A stretch of DNA of 64,000 bases, taken from assembly GCF_004804355.1 (NCBI RefSeq), contig NZ_SRWZ01000003.1, positions 434,001 to 498,000 on the forward strand, written 5' to 3'. Within the stretch, counting starts at the first letter, position 1. Each line of letters opens with the position of its first letter. Origin of the DNA: Cognatitamlana onchidii. Its GTDB lineage: Bacteria; Bacteroidota; Bacteroidia; Flavobacteriales; Flavobacteriaceae. Below the pieces are notes generated by a model that saw only the letters and a list, made by a program, of their open reading frames with translations, had not been told where the DNA came from and did not search any database. A program made the position numbers and the translations under genes. This document shows positions 36,301-44,824 of the stretch, in pieces.

Positions 36301-36332
36301 AAGGATTGGTAAATAATAGTTTACCAATCCTT
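36301..36332 (-). terminator. strong terminator after the M61 peptidase gene
   Basis: AAGGATTGGTAAA-TAATAG-TTTACCAATCCTT is a perfect 13-bp inverted repeat, followed on the minus strand by a run of about ten T. Confidence 0.9.
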
Positions 36333-36353
36333 TAATATCATATAGATTTAGTC

Positions 36354-38246
36354 CTAGCCCTTCAACCAAGCCTCGCGCAACACTTTCTGCGCCTCAGAAG
36401 CATCCGCCATTTCCATAATAGCCGTACCATTAGTATATGTTTTTGTGGTCGTGGTTTTAATGACAACTTCCTCGCCATTTCTATCTAATACAACTTCAAT
36501 ATCCTTTCCTGGCTTCCACATAAAAACCTCTTGCAAAAGGTTATTAGCGTTTGCCATTTTCATCTCTTTTCCGTCTATTTTCTTTATAACATCGTTGGCT
36601 TCTACTCCTTGATCTGCCCAAAAACTGTTTTCTAAAACCTTTTCCGTAAAGAAAATGGTTCCTTTTTCTGGATCACCGCTTACAATAGGCATGCCGTTCA
36701 TTAAAATGTAGTTAGTTTCAACTCTTCCTTCACCAATTTCTAAACCCACTTTGTTTAAAAAATCATTATATTTAATTGGAATATCCCCTTCTACATGAGT
36801 TTCAAAAAATACTCCAACAGACGGATAAGTCATAGCTGTAATTTCTTCGATAAGCTTGTCGTCTTCAAAAGGTTTATTCTTCCCATATTTATTACTCAAC
36901 TCTTTCATTAAAGACAAAATACCTCTTTGACCATTACTTTCTTCACGCAACAAAATATCAATACACATACCTATTAAAGCACCTTTTTGATATACGTTCA
37001 AATATTGGTCCTTATAAGGAACCTTTAAAATATTCTCACTCATTATTGTAAAACTCATGGCATCATCCAATCGCTTAGACCCATCAATTTTAGTCATCAT
37101 TTTGTTATAAAACTCACGCTCGTCAATCAACCCTTGATCTACCTGAAATAAATTAGCAAAATACTCTGTTACCCCCTCATACATCCATAAATGTTTTGAA
37201 AAGGTTGGGTTGTTATAATCAAAATAATGCACATCTTCAGAATGCACACTTAACGGTGTAACTATATGGAAAAATTCATGAGATACTACATCTATCATAC
37301 TACTCGCCAAGGTCTCTTCAGACATAGATTCAGGAAATACAACCACCGTGGACGTATGGTGTTCTAAGGCTCCAAAACCTTTAGGAGAATCTCCTTTCTC
37401 TTCCGATAGATATAAATAAATATCGTATCTAGGAGTTACATTAATATCACCTAAATACGCTTTTTGGGCTTGCATCATTTTTAAAACCGTTTCCTTAAGA
37501 GATGCTGCTGAATGAACCTGATTTGGTGAATAGACACTTAATACAATCTTAATATCTCCAACCTGAAATTCTTCTACATCTAGATTACCGTACATCATCG
37601 GGTTATCTGTAATATCAAAATACCTAGGCGCAAAATAACTGGTTGTTATGGTTGTTCCATCTTCGCCAGTAGTAGAATTCATAGTTTGAAGTGCAGAAGA
37701 ACGCACAAAATCCGCAGGCGCAGCAATATCGAGCTTGTATTGATTATTTTTTAACGAATCAAAATAACCAATAAAGCCATGTAAATTTAAAACATAATTT
37801 TTTGACTCTATATTAGTTCCAGCAGGAGAAAATGGGGTATCCTTTCCAATACCCCCAGTTACTTCAATATCATAGGTGTCGTTTACTAAGTAGGTAATTT
37901 TATCTAAATTCTTGGCACTAGATACAGTCCATGTATTGGTATCAATTTTATTAACGGGTAATTCATTACCTTCATAATCAATAGCCTTAAAATCGTCAAT
38001 ATATTTTCCAAAATTACTTATCGAATAGGTTCCTTGAATAACTCGTGGTAGTCTGTAAGTTACAGTTTCAACAGTAAAACGCCCTGGGTTAACTGTTACT
38101 GGTGCTCTATCGTCGTTAATGTTCATTAAATCGATAGAAGTTTCAATAGGCACATTAATGGCTAAATCGTTTTTACTATTTTTTGTGGAGCTACAACTTG
38201 CTAGTAAAAAAGCTACGAATAAGACTGATAATATACGTGAATTCAT
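36354..38246 (-). CDS. M61-family metallopeptidase lipoprotein with PDZ domain
   Basis: 630 residues. Lipoprotein signal with LLASC (Cys18), a beta-rich M61 N-terminal domain (FTVETVTYRLPRVIQGTYSI), the zinc motif HEFFH (in DVVSHEFFHIVTPLS, about residue 320) with the third ligand in YEGVTEYFANL, and a C-terminal PDZ domain (FWADQGVEANDVIKKIDGKE). M61 enzymes are glycyl aminopeptidases or broader; the target is unknown. Both catalytic signatures are intact. It lies alone, ended by a strong terminator. Confidence 0.93.
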   Translation of the reverse strand: MNSRILSVLFVAFLLASCSSTKNSKNDLAINVPIETSIDLMNINDDRAPVTVNPGRFTVETVTYRLPRVIQGTYSISNFGKYIDDFKAIDYEGNELPVNKIDTNTWTVSSAKNLDKITYLVNDTYDIEVTGGIGKDTPFSPAGTNIESKNYVLNLHGFIGYFDSLKNNQYKLDIAAPADFVRSSALQTMNSTTGEDGTTITTSYFAPRYFDITDNPMMYGNLDVEEFQVGDIKIVLSVYSPNQVHSAASLKETVLKMMQAQKAYLGDINVTPRYDIYLYLSEEKGDSPKGFGALEHHTSTVVVFPESMSEETLASSMIDVVSHEFFHIVTPLSVHSEDVHYFDYNNPTFSKHLWMYEGVTEYFANLFQVDQGLIDEREFYNKMMTKIDGSKRLDDAMSFTIMSENILKVPYKDQYLNVYQKGALIGMCIDILLREESNGQRGILSLMKELSNKYGKNKPFEDDKLIEEITAMTYPSVGVFFETHVEGDIPIKYNDFLNKVGLEIGEGRVETNYILMNGMPIVSGDPEKGTIFFTEKVLENSFWADQGVEANDVIKKIDGKEMKMANANNLLQEVFMWKPGKDIEVVLDRNGEEVVIKTTTTKTYTNGTAIMEMADASEAQKVLREAWLKG

Positions 38247-38298
38247 GAATCTATATTTTATTTTTTAAATGACAAGCAAAATACCATTATGTTACCAG

Positions 38299-38326
38299 TT
38301 GCATTCTTAAGGTTTTGTTAAATTCG
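38299..38326 (+). promoter_or_regulatory. possible promoter of the glycosyltransferase gene
   Basis: TTG (38299-38301), 17 nt, TAAATTCG (38319-38326), one mismatch to TAnnTTTG. The box ends 4 nt before the ATG, so a leaderless transcript would be expected. Confidence 0.35.
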
Positions 38327-38330
38327 CATC

Positions 38331-39338
38331 ATGGAAAACCCACTTATAAGTATTCTCATTCCCTTTAAAAACACAGAATCCTTTTTAAAAGAATGCCTTG
38401 ATTCTGTACTAAAGCAAACTTATTCTAATTGGGAATTAATAATCATTGATGACGGATCAACAGATGCTAGTTATTCGATTGTAAAAACGTATGCAAAGCA
38501 AGATTCTAGAATTAAACTACTTAAAAACCCAGGAAAAGGAATTATTGAAGCACTACGTTACGCGTTTAGTAAGTCTGGCGGAGCGCTGATTACAAGAATG
38601 GATAGTGATGATATTATGCAACCTAAAAAACTTGAAGTATTAAGTACTAGTTTACTTAATTCTGGGAAACGTCATGTGGCAATTGGCATGGTAAATTACT
38701 TCTCTGAAACAGGAATAAAGGCGGGATATAAAAGCTATGAAACCTGGTTAAACCAACTAACTAAAACAGGTGCAAATTATTCTGAAATATATAAAGAATG
38801 TGTTATTCCTTCGCCATGCTGGATGGTATACAGAGAAGACCTAATTGCATGTAATGCCTTTAACCCTAACCGATACCCAGAAGATTATGATTTAGCCTTT
38901 AGATTTTATAAACACCAATACAAATGCCTTCCTTGTAATGAAGTATTGCATGACTGGCGCGATTATAATACCAGAACTTCCAGAACTCATGAGCATTATG
39001 CCGAAAACCATTTTATTGGTATAAAACTGCATTACTTTTTAGAGTTAGACTTTAATAAGACAAAAACATTGGTAATTTGGGGAGCTGGTAAAAAAGGAAA
39101 AAAAGTAGCAAAGATCTTAATTGATAAAGGGATTGATTTTGAATGGATTTGTGACAACCCCAAAAAGATTGGTAAAGACATTTATGGAGTTGTTTTAAAA
39201 CCGTTTGATTTTTTAAAAAAGATAGAAAATGCTCAAAGCATTATTACCGTTGCTAATAAAGGTGATCAAAATGACATATTGCACTATATGACATCGTTAG
39301 ACTTAAAACCTATTGAAGATTATGTTTTCTTTTGTTAA
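38331..39338 (+). CDS. family 2 glycosyltransferase with C-terminal Rossmann-like domain
   Basis: 335 residues in two parts. Residues 1-225 are a GT-A glycosyltransferase: ISILIPFKNTESFLKECLDS, IIDDGSTDASY, TRMDSDDIM (the DxD metal site), CWMVYREDL and PEDYDLAFRF. Residues about 238-335 look like a small nucleotide-binding fold (LVIWGAGKKGKKVAKILID, then FEWICDNPKKIGKDIYGV), as in methyltransferase or sugar-modifying enzymes where a sugar-nucleotide is bound. The donor and acceptor sugars are unknown. No membrane helix. Confidence 0.88.
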   Translation: MENPLISILIPFKNTESFLKECLDSVLKQTYSNWELIIIDDGSTDASYSIVKTYAKQDSRIKLLKNPGKGIIEALRYAFSKSGGALITRMDSDDIMQPKKLEVLSTSLLNSGKRHVAIGMVNYFSETGIKAGYKSYETWLNQLTKTGANYSEIYKECVIPSPCWMVYREDLIACNAFNPNRYPEDYDLAFRFYKHQYKCLPCNEVLHDWRDYNTRTSRTHEHYAENHFIGIKLHYFLELDFNKTKTLVIWGAGKKGKKVAKILIDKGIDFEWICDNPKKIGKDIYGVVLKPFDFLKKIENAQSIITVANKGDQNDILHYMTSLDLKPIEDYVFFC

Positions 39339-39360
39339 TGAAAAAAAATATGTAGGTTTG
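39331..39360 (+). promoter_or_regulatory. promoter of the BatA-like / PyrC-like operon
   Basis: TTTG (39331-39334), 18 nt, TAGGTTTG (39353-39360): good consensus. The start site would be near 39367, about 11 nt before the ATG at 39378. It overlaps the last codons of the glycosyltransferase gene. Confidence 0.65.
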
Positions 39361-39377
39361 TTTAATCGAAATTAGAC

Positions 39378-41303
39378 ATGCAGTTTAAACACCCCGAACT
39401 TCTTTACGCTTTATTTTTACTGCTTATTCCCATAATAGTTCATCTTTTTCAACTCCGAAAATTTAAGAAAATTGAGTTTACGAATGTCGCTTTTTTAAAA
39501 GAGGCAAAGTTGCAGACAAGAAAGAGTTCTAGAATTAAAAAATGGCTTATTCTAAGCATCAGACTGCTACTACTGACAACATTAGTTATTGCTTTTGCTC
39601 AACCATACATATCAAATTCTGATGCCTTTAATGTTGAAAAAGAAACAGTCGTGTATCTTGACAACTCTTTTAGCATGCAAGCCAAAGGCAATCAAGGTGA
39701 ACTTTTAAAAAGAGCTGTACAAGATCTCATTAACAACATACCAAGTGAAGAAACCTTTTCTTTAATTACTAATGATGATACTTATAAAAACACGACTATT
39801 GAAGCCATAAAAAACGATTTATTAAAGTTAGAATACTCTTCAACGAAACTAAATCATGAAGCTGCATTATTGAAAAGTCAAGCGCTATTTTCAAAAAAAG
39901 AAGGCGTGTTGAAAAACTTAATATTTATTTCCGACTTTCAAGAAGATGCATCCGAACTTAGCGCAAATTCTTCACAGCTTTCAAACATTCATTTTGTGCA
40001 ACTAGTAACTGCGGAAACCAACAATATTAGTTTAGACAGCGTTTTTATATCTAGCACATCACCCACTTCCATTACTCTAAATGTCAAACTATCAAATAGC
40101 GGTTCTCCTTTAGAAAACTTGCCTGTTTCTTTATTTAACAGAGAAACCCTTATTGCAAAAACATCTGTAGCTATAAATGAAACGGCCGAAACCTCATTCT
40201 CAATACCCAGTAATGAAGCTATTGATGGCCAAATAAGCATTGAAGATTCTAATTTACAGTTTGATAACTCACTTTATTTCAATATCAATAGAACTGCAAA
40301 AATTAAAGTATTAAGCATTAATGAAGCGGAAGATTCTTTCTTAAAAAAGATATACACGTCTAGTGAGTTCGACTACCTAGCAACATCAAAAAACCAATTA
40401 GATTTCAATATTTTAGAGCAGCAAAATCTTATCGTTCTTAATGAACTTGAGAATATTCCAACAGCATTATCTATAACCCTTACTCAATTTTTAAAACTTG
40501 GTGGTTCTTTACTAATCATTCCGTCTTCCTCATTAAATAAAGACTCGTATAATGTATTGATTTCCCCATATGGCTGTGAGATTATAGAAGAAATAACCAC
40601 TACTAAGTTAGTAACCAACATAAACTATGCACATCCTTTATACAATAAAGGTGTGTTTGAAAAACAGGTAAATAATTTTCAATATCCCAGAACCAACAAA
40701 TACTATAGTTTAAGAAGCTCTAGATTTTCTAACACTTTATCCTTTGAAGACGGCAACGCCTTTCTGACTAGTTATAAGCATGTTTACCTATTTACATCTG
40801 CTCTTAACAATGATAACTCAAACTTTAAAAACTCCCCACTTATTGTTCCTACGTTATATAACATTGGAAGAAACAGCTATAAAATACCTGAGATATATTA
40901 CAATATAGGTGAGGCAAACACATTTGAAGTTGAGGCACAAATGAAACAAGACGCTGTATTATCTTTAAATAAAGGCGCTATTAGCATCATTCCAAGACAA
41001 CAATACTTTAATTCTAAAGTTAGAATAAGCTCGATAGAAGAACCTTCTAAAGCAGGTACATATGCTGTTTTAAACAATAAAGATTCAATATTAAATGTAA
41101 GTTATAATTACTCAAGAAATGAAAGTAAATTAGTTTACAAAAATTTATCTCAAATAAGTAATGCAAGTGTAAACAACTCTGTCGTTGCTGTTCTTGACGC
41201 AATAAAAAGTGATACAAAAGTTAATGAGCTATGGAAATGGTTTGTTATTTTTGCCCTAGTCTTATTAATCACTGAAATGCTCATATTAAAATTCTTTAAA
41301 TGA
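39378..41303 (+). CDS. BatA-domain (aerotolerance-type) membrane protein
   Basis: 641 residues. The first 80 match the BatA N-terminal domain: FKHPELLYALFLLLIPIIVH, LRKFKKIEFTNVAFLKEA, and a second helix ending IAFAQPYI. A von Willebrand A-like strand carries the metal motif DNSFS (VVYLDNSFSMQAKGNQ). A long periplasmic region follows, then a C-terminal helix (WKWFVIFALVLLITEMLIL). In Bacteroides the Bat proteins were linked to oxygen tolerance; the exact role is unknown. It is coupled to the next gene by a 4-nt overlap. Confidence 0.88.
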   Translation: MQFKHPELLYALFLLLIPIIVHLFQLRKFKKIEFTNVAFLKEAKLQTRKSSRIKKWLILSIRLLLLTTLVIAFAQPYISNSDAFNVEKETVVYLDNSFSMQAKGNQGELLKRAVQDLINNIPSEETFSLITNDDTYKNTTIEAIKNDLLKLEYSSTKLNHEAALLKSQALFSKKEGVLKNLIFISDFQEDASELSANSSQLSNIHFVQLVTAETNNISLDSVFISSTSPTSITLNVKLSNSGSPLENLPVSLFNRETLIAKTSVAINETAETSFSIPSNEAIDGQISIEDSNLQFDNSLYFNINRTAKIKVLSINEAEDSFLKKIYTSSEFDYLATSKNQLDFNILEQQNLIVLNELENIPTALSITLTQFLKLGGSLLIIPSSSLNKDSYNVLISPYGCEIIEEITTTKLVTNINYAHPLYNKGVFEKQVNNFQYPRTNKYYSLRSSRFSNTLSFEDGNAFLTSYKHVYLFTSALNNDNSNFKNSPLIVPTLYNIGRNSYKIPEIYYNIGEANTFEVEAQMKQDAVLSLNKGAISIIPRQQYFNSKVRISSIEEPSKAGTYAVLNNKDSILNVSYNYSRNESKLVYKNLSQISNASVNNSVVAVLDAIKSDTKVNELWKWFVIFALVLLITEMLILKFFK

Positions 41304-42556
41304 ACGTACTTATAAAATCTGCCACAATAATAGATCCTAAGAGTGAATTTCATAATGCCACGAAAGATATATTAGTTGAAAATGGTGTGATTACTAAGAT
41401 TGCGAATGCTATAAAAAACGCTAAAAGCTATAAAGAGATTAAGTTAGACAACCTACATGTTTCGCAAGGTTGGTTTGATAGTAGCGTGAGTTTTGGAGAA
41501 CCTGGTTTTGAAGAACGTGAAACTATAGATAACGGGCTTGAAACCGCCGCACATTCAGGCTTTACAGCTATTGCACTTAACCCCAACACAAATCCAGTTA
41601 TTGATTCCAATACAGACATTTCTTTTCTTAATTCTAAAGCAGTTAAGAGTGCTGTTTCTTTATTACCCATTGGTGCCCTAACTGTAAAAAGTAAGGGTGA
41701 AGATTTGGCGGAGTTATACGACATGAGTCAAGCTGGAGCAAAGGCTTTCTATGACTATAAAAAAGCTATCTCTAACCCTAACCTGATGAAAATTGCATTG
41801 CAATATGCAAGTAATTTTGATGGCTTAGTTTGTTCATTCCCACAAGAAAACAAAATTGCTGGAAATGGTGTGATGAACGAACATATTACCAGTACAAAAT
41901 TGGGGCTTAAAGGACTTCCTGCTCTGGCAGAAGCCTTACAAGTAGCAAGGGATTTATTTCTTTTAGAATATACTGGAGGTAAATTACACATACCTACCAT
42001 ATCAACAGAACAGTCTGTAGAATTAATACGAGAAGCAAAAAAGAAAAAACTTGATGTTTCGTGTAGTGTTGCGATTCATAATTTATACTTTACGGATGAT
42101 GTTTTAAGTGAGTTTAACACCAATTTTAAGGTGTTGCCTCCGTTGCGGACTAAGAAAGATGTGGATGCTTTAATTGAGGGGGTTAAAGACGGAACGATAG
42201 ACATGGTAACCTCAGACCATACCCCCATCGATATTGAAGAAAAAAAGGTGGAATTTGACTTGGCTAATTATGGTAGCATTGGTCTAGAATCTGCTTTTGG
42301 AGCCTTGCAAAACATATTCACAACAAAAAAGACTATTGACCTTTTAACTAGAGGGAAATCCAGATTTGGTTTAAAACAGACTCCCATAGAAATTGGGGAA
42401 CGTGCAAATTTGAGCCTTTTTAACCCAGATATGAGCACTAGCTTTACAAAAACGAATATGAGGTCGAAATCGAAAAATGCCATTTTTGAAAACGAAGTTT
42501 TAAAAGGAAAAGTCTACGGCATTATAGCAAACAATAAAGCAGTAATAATTGCATAA
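41300..42556 (+). CDS. dihydroorotase-like protein, probably catalytically impaired
   Basis: 418-residue amidohydrolase-fold protein closely resembling PyrC: GEPGFEERETIDNG, ALNPNTNPVID, NGVMNEHITSTKLGLKGLPALAEAL, FKVLPPLRTKKDVDAL and VTSDHTPIDIEEK. The HxH metal pair before REPG is replaced by WFDSSVSFGEP, the carboxylated-Lys region is altered, and the later His of HICHxST is Pro (LHIPTISTEQSVELI). Only the SDHTP Asp and some loops remain. It looks like a pseudoenzyme or a hydrolase with changed chemistry. It overlaps the BatA-like gene by 4 nt and is followed after 2 nt. Confidence 0.88.
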   Translation: MNVLIKSATIIDPKSEFHNATKDILVENGVITKIANAIKNAKSYKEIKLDNLHVSQGWFDSSVSFGEPGFEERETIDNGLETAAHSGFTAIALNPNTNPVIDSNTDISFLNSKAVKSAVSLLPIGALTVKSKGEDLAELYDMSQAGAKAFYDYKKAISNPNLMKIALQYASNFDGLVCSFPQENKIAGNGVMNEHITSTKLGLKGLPALAEALQVARDLFLLEYTGGKLHIPTISTEQSVELIREAKKKKLDVSCSVAIHNLYFTDDVLSEFNTNFKVLPPLRTKKDVDALIEGVKDGTIDMVTSDHTPIDIEEKKVEFDLANYGSIGLESAFGALQNIFTTKKTIDLLTRGKSRFGLKQTPIEIGERANLSLFNPDMSTSFTKTNMRSKSKNAIFENEVLKGKVYGIIANNKAVIIA

Positions 42557-42558
42557 TT

Positions 42559-42891
42559 ATGACCACACAAGATATTGAAAAAGGTAGAAAAAATGCTATT
42601 ATAAGTTATATCACGATTTTTGGAACCATAATAGCCTACTATTTAAATAACGACAACAAAAGTCCTTTTGCTAGTTTCCATATAAGACAATCTTTAGGGC
42701 TATGGCTTACCTTTTATGCCTTAGGGTATATTGTTGGAAGTTTTGATAGTTGGCTAGTTACCTCCGGGTTTTACTTATTTTTTGCTGTTTTATTTGTTTA
42801 TGGCTTCTCTAATGCCATTAGCAGAAAAGCCCAGCCTATTCCCCTTGTTGGTGATTTTTATCAAAAAATATTTTCTAATCTCGGAAACTAA
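42559..42891 (+). CDS. small multi-pass membrane protein (DUF4870/Tic20-like)
   Basis: 110 residues with three hydrophobic helices (AIISYITIFGTIIAYYL, SLGLWLTFYALGYIVGSF, FYLFFAVLFVYGFSNAI). The order and the FASFHIRQSLGLWL motif resemble DUF4870 proteins; the function is unknown. It sits third in the BatA-like operon, 2 nt after the dihydroorotase-like gene and directly adjoining the esterase start. Confidence 0.8.
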   Translation: MTTQDIEKGRKNAIISYITIFGTIIAYYLNNDNKSPFASFHIRQSLGLWLTFYALGYIVGSFDSWLVTSGFYLFFAVLFVYGFSNAISRKAQPIPLVGDFYQKIFSNLGN

Positions 42892-43548
42892 ATGCTCAAT
42901 ACCTCACTTTCTCTCAATCATGTAATAAAAGCATCTACTTTAACAGAAAATGCGCCATTATTAATTATGATGCATGGTTACGGTAGCGATGAAAATGATT
43001 TGTTTTCTTTTGCTTCAGAATTACCAGATGAACTTTTTATTATTTCCGTAAGAGCTCCTTACCCTATACAACCTTATGGCAATGCTTGGTATGCCATTAA
43101 TTTTGATGCAGAACGTGGCAAATGGAATGACATTGAACAAGCTAAAGCATCTAGGGATTTGATTTCTAGGTTTATTGATGAAGCTATTTCTACATATCCT
43201 GTTAATAAAGATAATGTGTCCTTACTAGGTTTTAGTCAAGGGAGCATTTTAAGTTATGCCATTGCGCTAACATATCCCGAAAAAGTAAAGAATATAGTAG
43301 CTTTAAGCGGTTATATTGTACCTGAAGTATTTCCTGAAAGTTTAAAAGCAAAAGACTATAGTTACTTAGATTTCTATTGCTCTCATGGAAGTGTAGACCA
43401 AGTAATTCCTATTGATTGGGCTAGACAGGCCCCATCGTTTTTAAATAGTTTAAATATAAAAAACCAATTTTCAGAATTTCCTGTAGGTCATGGTGTAGCG
43501 CCTCAGAATTTCTATGAGTTCAAAGAATGGTTAAAAAAGCGTATTTAA
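42892..43548 (+). CDS. carboxylesterase / phospholipase-type alpha/beta hydrolase
   Basis: 218-residue single-domain hydrolase of the acyl-protein thioesterase/carboxylesterase type: oxyanion loop LIMMHGYGSDENDLFSFA, nucleophile GFSQGSILSYA (Ser about 114), and the Asp and His in HGSVDQVIP and PVGHGVAP. No signal peptide, so cytosolic. The substrate is unknown. It is the last gene of the operon and is followed by a strong terminator. Confidence 0.92.
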   Translation: MLNTSLSLNHVIKASTLTENAPLLIMMHGYGSDENDLFSFASELPDELFIISVRAPYPIQPYGNAWYAINFDAERGKWNDIEQAKASRDLISRFIDEAISTYPVNKDNVSLLGFSQGSILSYAIALTYPEKVKNIVALSGYIVPEVFPESLKAKDYSYLDFYCSHGSVDQVIPIDWARQAPSFLNSLNIKNQFSEFPVGHGVAPQNFYEFKEWLKKRI

Positions 43549-43596
43549 GGAGACACTAATTATTCTGTCCAAAAAGATAAATATCCTAAAAACAAA

Positions 43597-43626
43597 AAAA
43601 GCCTCTCAAAATATTGAGAGGCTTTT
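43597..43626. terminator. bidirectional terminator between the esterase gene and tRNA-His
   Basis: AAAAGCCTCTCAA-AATA-TTGAGAGGCTTTT is a perfect 13-bp stem flanked by A-run and T-run, so it can end both the rightward esterase operon and the leftward tRNA. Confidence 0.9.
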
Positions 43627-43633
43627 ATTTTTG

Positions 43634-43707
43634 GGTGGATGATGGGATTCGAACCCACGACCCTTGGTACCACAAACCAATGCTCTAACCAACTGAGCTA
43701 CAACCAC
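43634..43707 (-). tRNA. tRNA-His (anticodon GTG)
   Basis: Minus-strand cloverleaf: acceptor GTGGTTG, D arm GCTC/GAGC, anticodon arm TTGGT-TTGTGGT-ACCAA with anticodon GTG, T arm GTGGG-TTCGAAT-CCCAT and discriminator C73. A G at 43708 provides the extra -1 G of tRNA-His. CCA is not encoded. The acceptor 3' strand CATCCAC leaves a U5-U68 mismatch. A consensus promoter lies at 43736-43767. Confidence 0.95.
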
Positions 43708-43735
43708 CGTGTAACTGCATTTTGCAATGCGTGTG

Positions 43736-43767
43736 CAAATGTAATTGATTTAAGTCTTATCTACAAA
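43736..43767 (-). promoter_or_regulatory. promoter of tRNA-His
   Basis: Minus strand TTTG (43764-43767), 20 nt, TACATTTG (43736-43743). The start site would be near 43729, about 22 nt before the mature 5' end. Confidence 0.65.
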
Positions 43768-43822
43768 GACTTTTTTTAATATTTTCAACCTAATTTCAAA
43801 ATTAAAAAAACGTATTTCCTAA

Positions 43823-44542
43823 CTACTTTAAATCTAATAAACTATCCACAGCTGGATACCTTTCAACGGTAAAGCCTTCGGCATGCTCAACGCCAACTAG
43901 GCGGCCTAAATCTCTTGCTCTGTAGATAATACTATCTGTAAAGTTCTTACTCGAAATAGGGGTTTTAGGTTCTTTACTTTCAGCGTTATAAAACTGTGTT
44001 TTATAAGCCAAAACTGCCGCCATTTTAGTATCTATATATCCAGATACGTCCACCACAACATCTGGCTCAAGGTTTTTCCATTGTATATAATGATATACCT
44101 GTTTAGGCCTCCATGCTTCTTGGACCTCACCTCCATTCAAGTTTGTTTTAATTTTAATTAAACCACTTAAAAAACAGGCATCACTAACCAATTTACTCCC
44201 CTTTCCATGATCAATATGTCGATCATCAACAGCATTGCATATTACAATTTCTGGTTGGTACTTCCTTATAACCTTTATAACTTCCAACTGATGCTTTTTA
44301 TCATTACAAAAAAAGCCGTCGTCGAAGGCTAGGTTTTCTCTTATTTTAACTCCTAATATTACAGCAGCATCTTTGGCTTCATTATCTCTAATTTCAGCAC
44401 TACCTCTGGTTCCTAATTCCCCACGGGTTAAATCAAGTATCCCAACTTTTTTTCCTCGAGCCACCTCCTTTGCCAGTGTTGCACCACAACTTAATTCCAC
44501 ATCATCAGGATGTGCGCCAATGGCCAAAATATCTAATTTCAT
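43823..44542 (-). CDS. bshB1: bacillithiol biosynthesis deacetylase BshB1
   Basis: Zinc-dependent LmbE-family deacetylase, 239 aa, that removes acetate from GlcNAc-malate in bacillithiol synthesis. The zinc motif is AHPDDVELSCGA (residues 9-20); other family marks are DLTRGELGTRGS, NLAFDDGFF, PEIVICNAVDDRHIDHGKGSKL, and VVVDVSGYIDTKMAAVLAYKTQFY. Length and the tripartite HxDD / RHxDHxxG pattern fit BshB1 well. It stands alone; bshA and bshC are not in the window. Confidence 0.94.
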   Translation of the reverse strand: MKLDILAIGAHPDDVELSCGATLAKEVARGKKVGILDLTRGELGTRGSAEIRDNEAKDAAVILGVKIRENLAFDDGFFCNDKKHQLEVIKVIRKYQPEIVICNAVDDRHIDHGKGSKLVSDACFLSGLIKIKTNLNGGEVQEAWRPKQVYHYIQWKNLEPDVVVDVSGYIDTKMAAVLAYKTQFYNAESKEPKTPISSKNFTDSIIYRARDLGRLVGVEHAEGFTVERYPAVDSLLDLK

Positions 44543-44824
44543 ATCAATTTATCTGTATTTACATTACAAAGTGTTCTACAAAACTTAAAAAAATAACCTC
44601 ACAAACAACAATTTTAATAAAGATATTAAGAATACTTAAATTCTCATTATTACTATTACGTTTTCGTCTGGCACATTCCTATATTAGCCCCTCAAATAAT
44701 CATAATTACGAAAAAATAAGATGTATTTTTAAAGTATGATATTAGTCATAATGCACCCTCAAATACTATGGTAATTTTACCTCGTAAGAAATAAAAGATT
44801 AAATCTAATAAACAATTACAGAAT

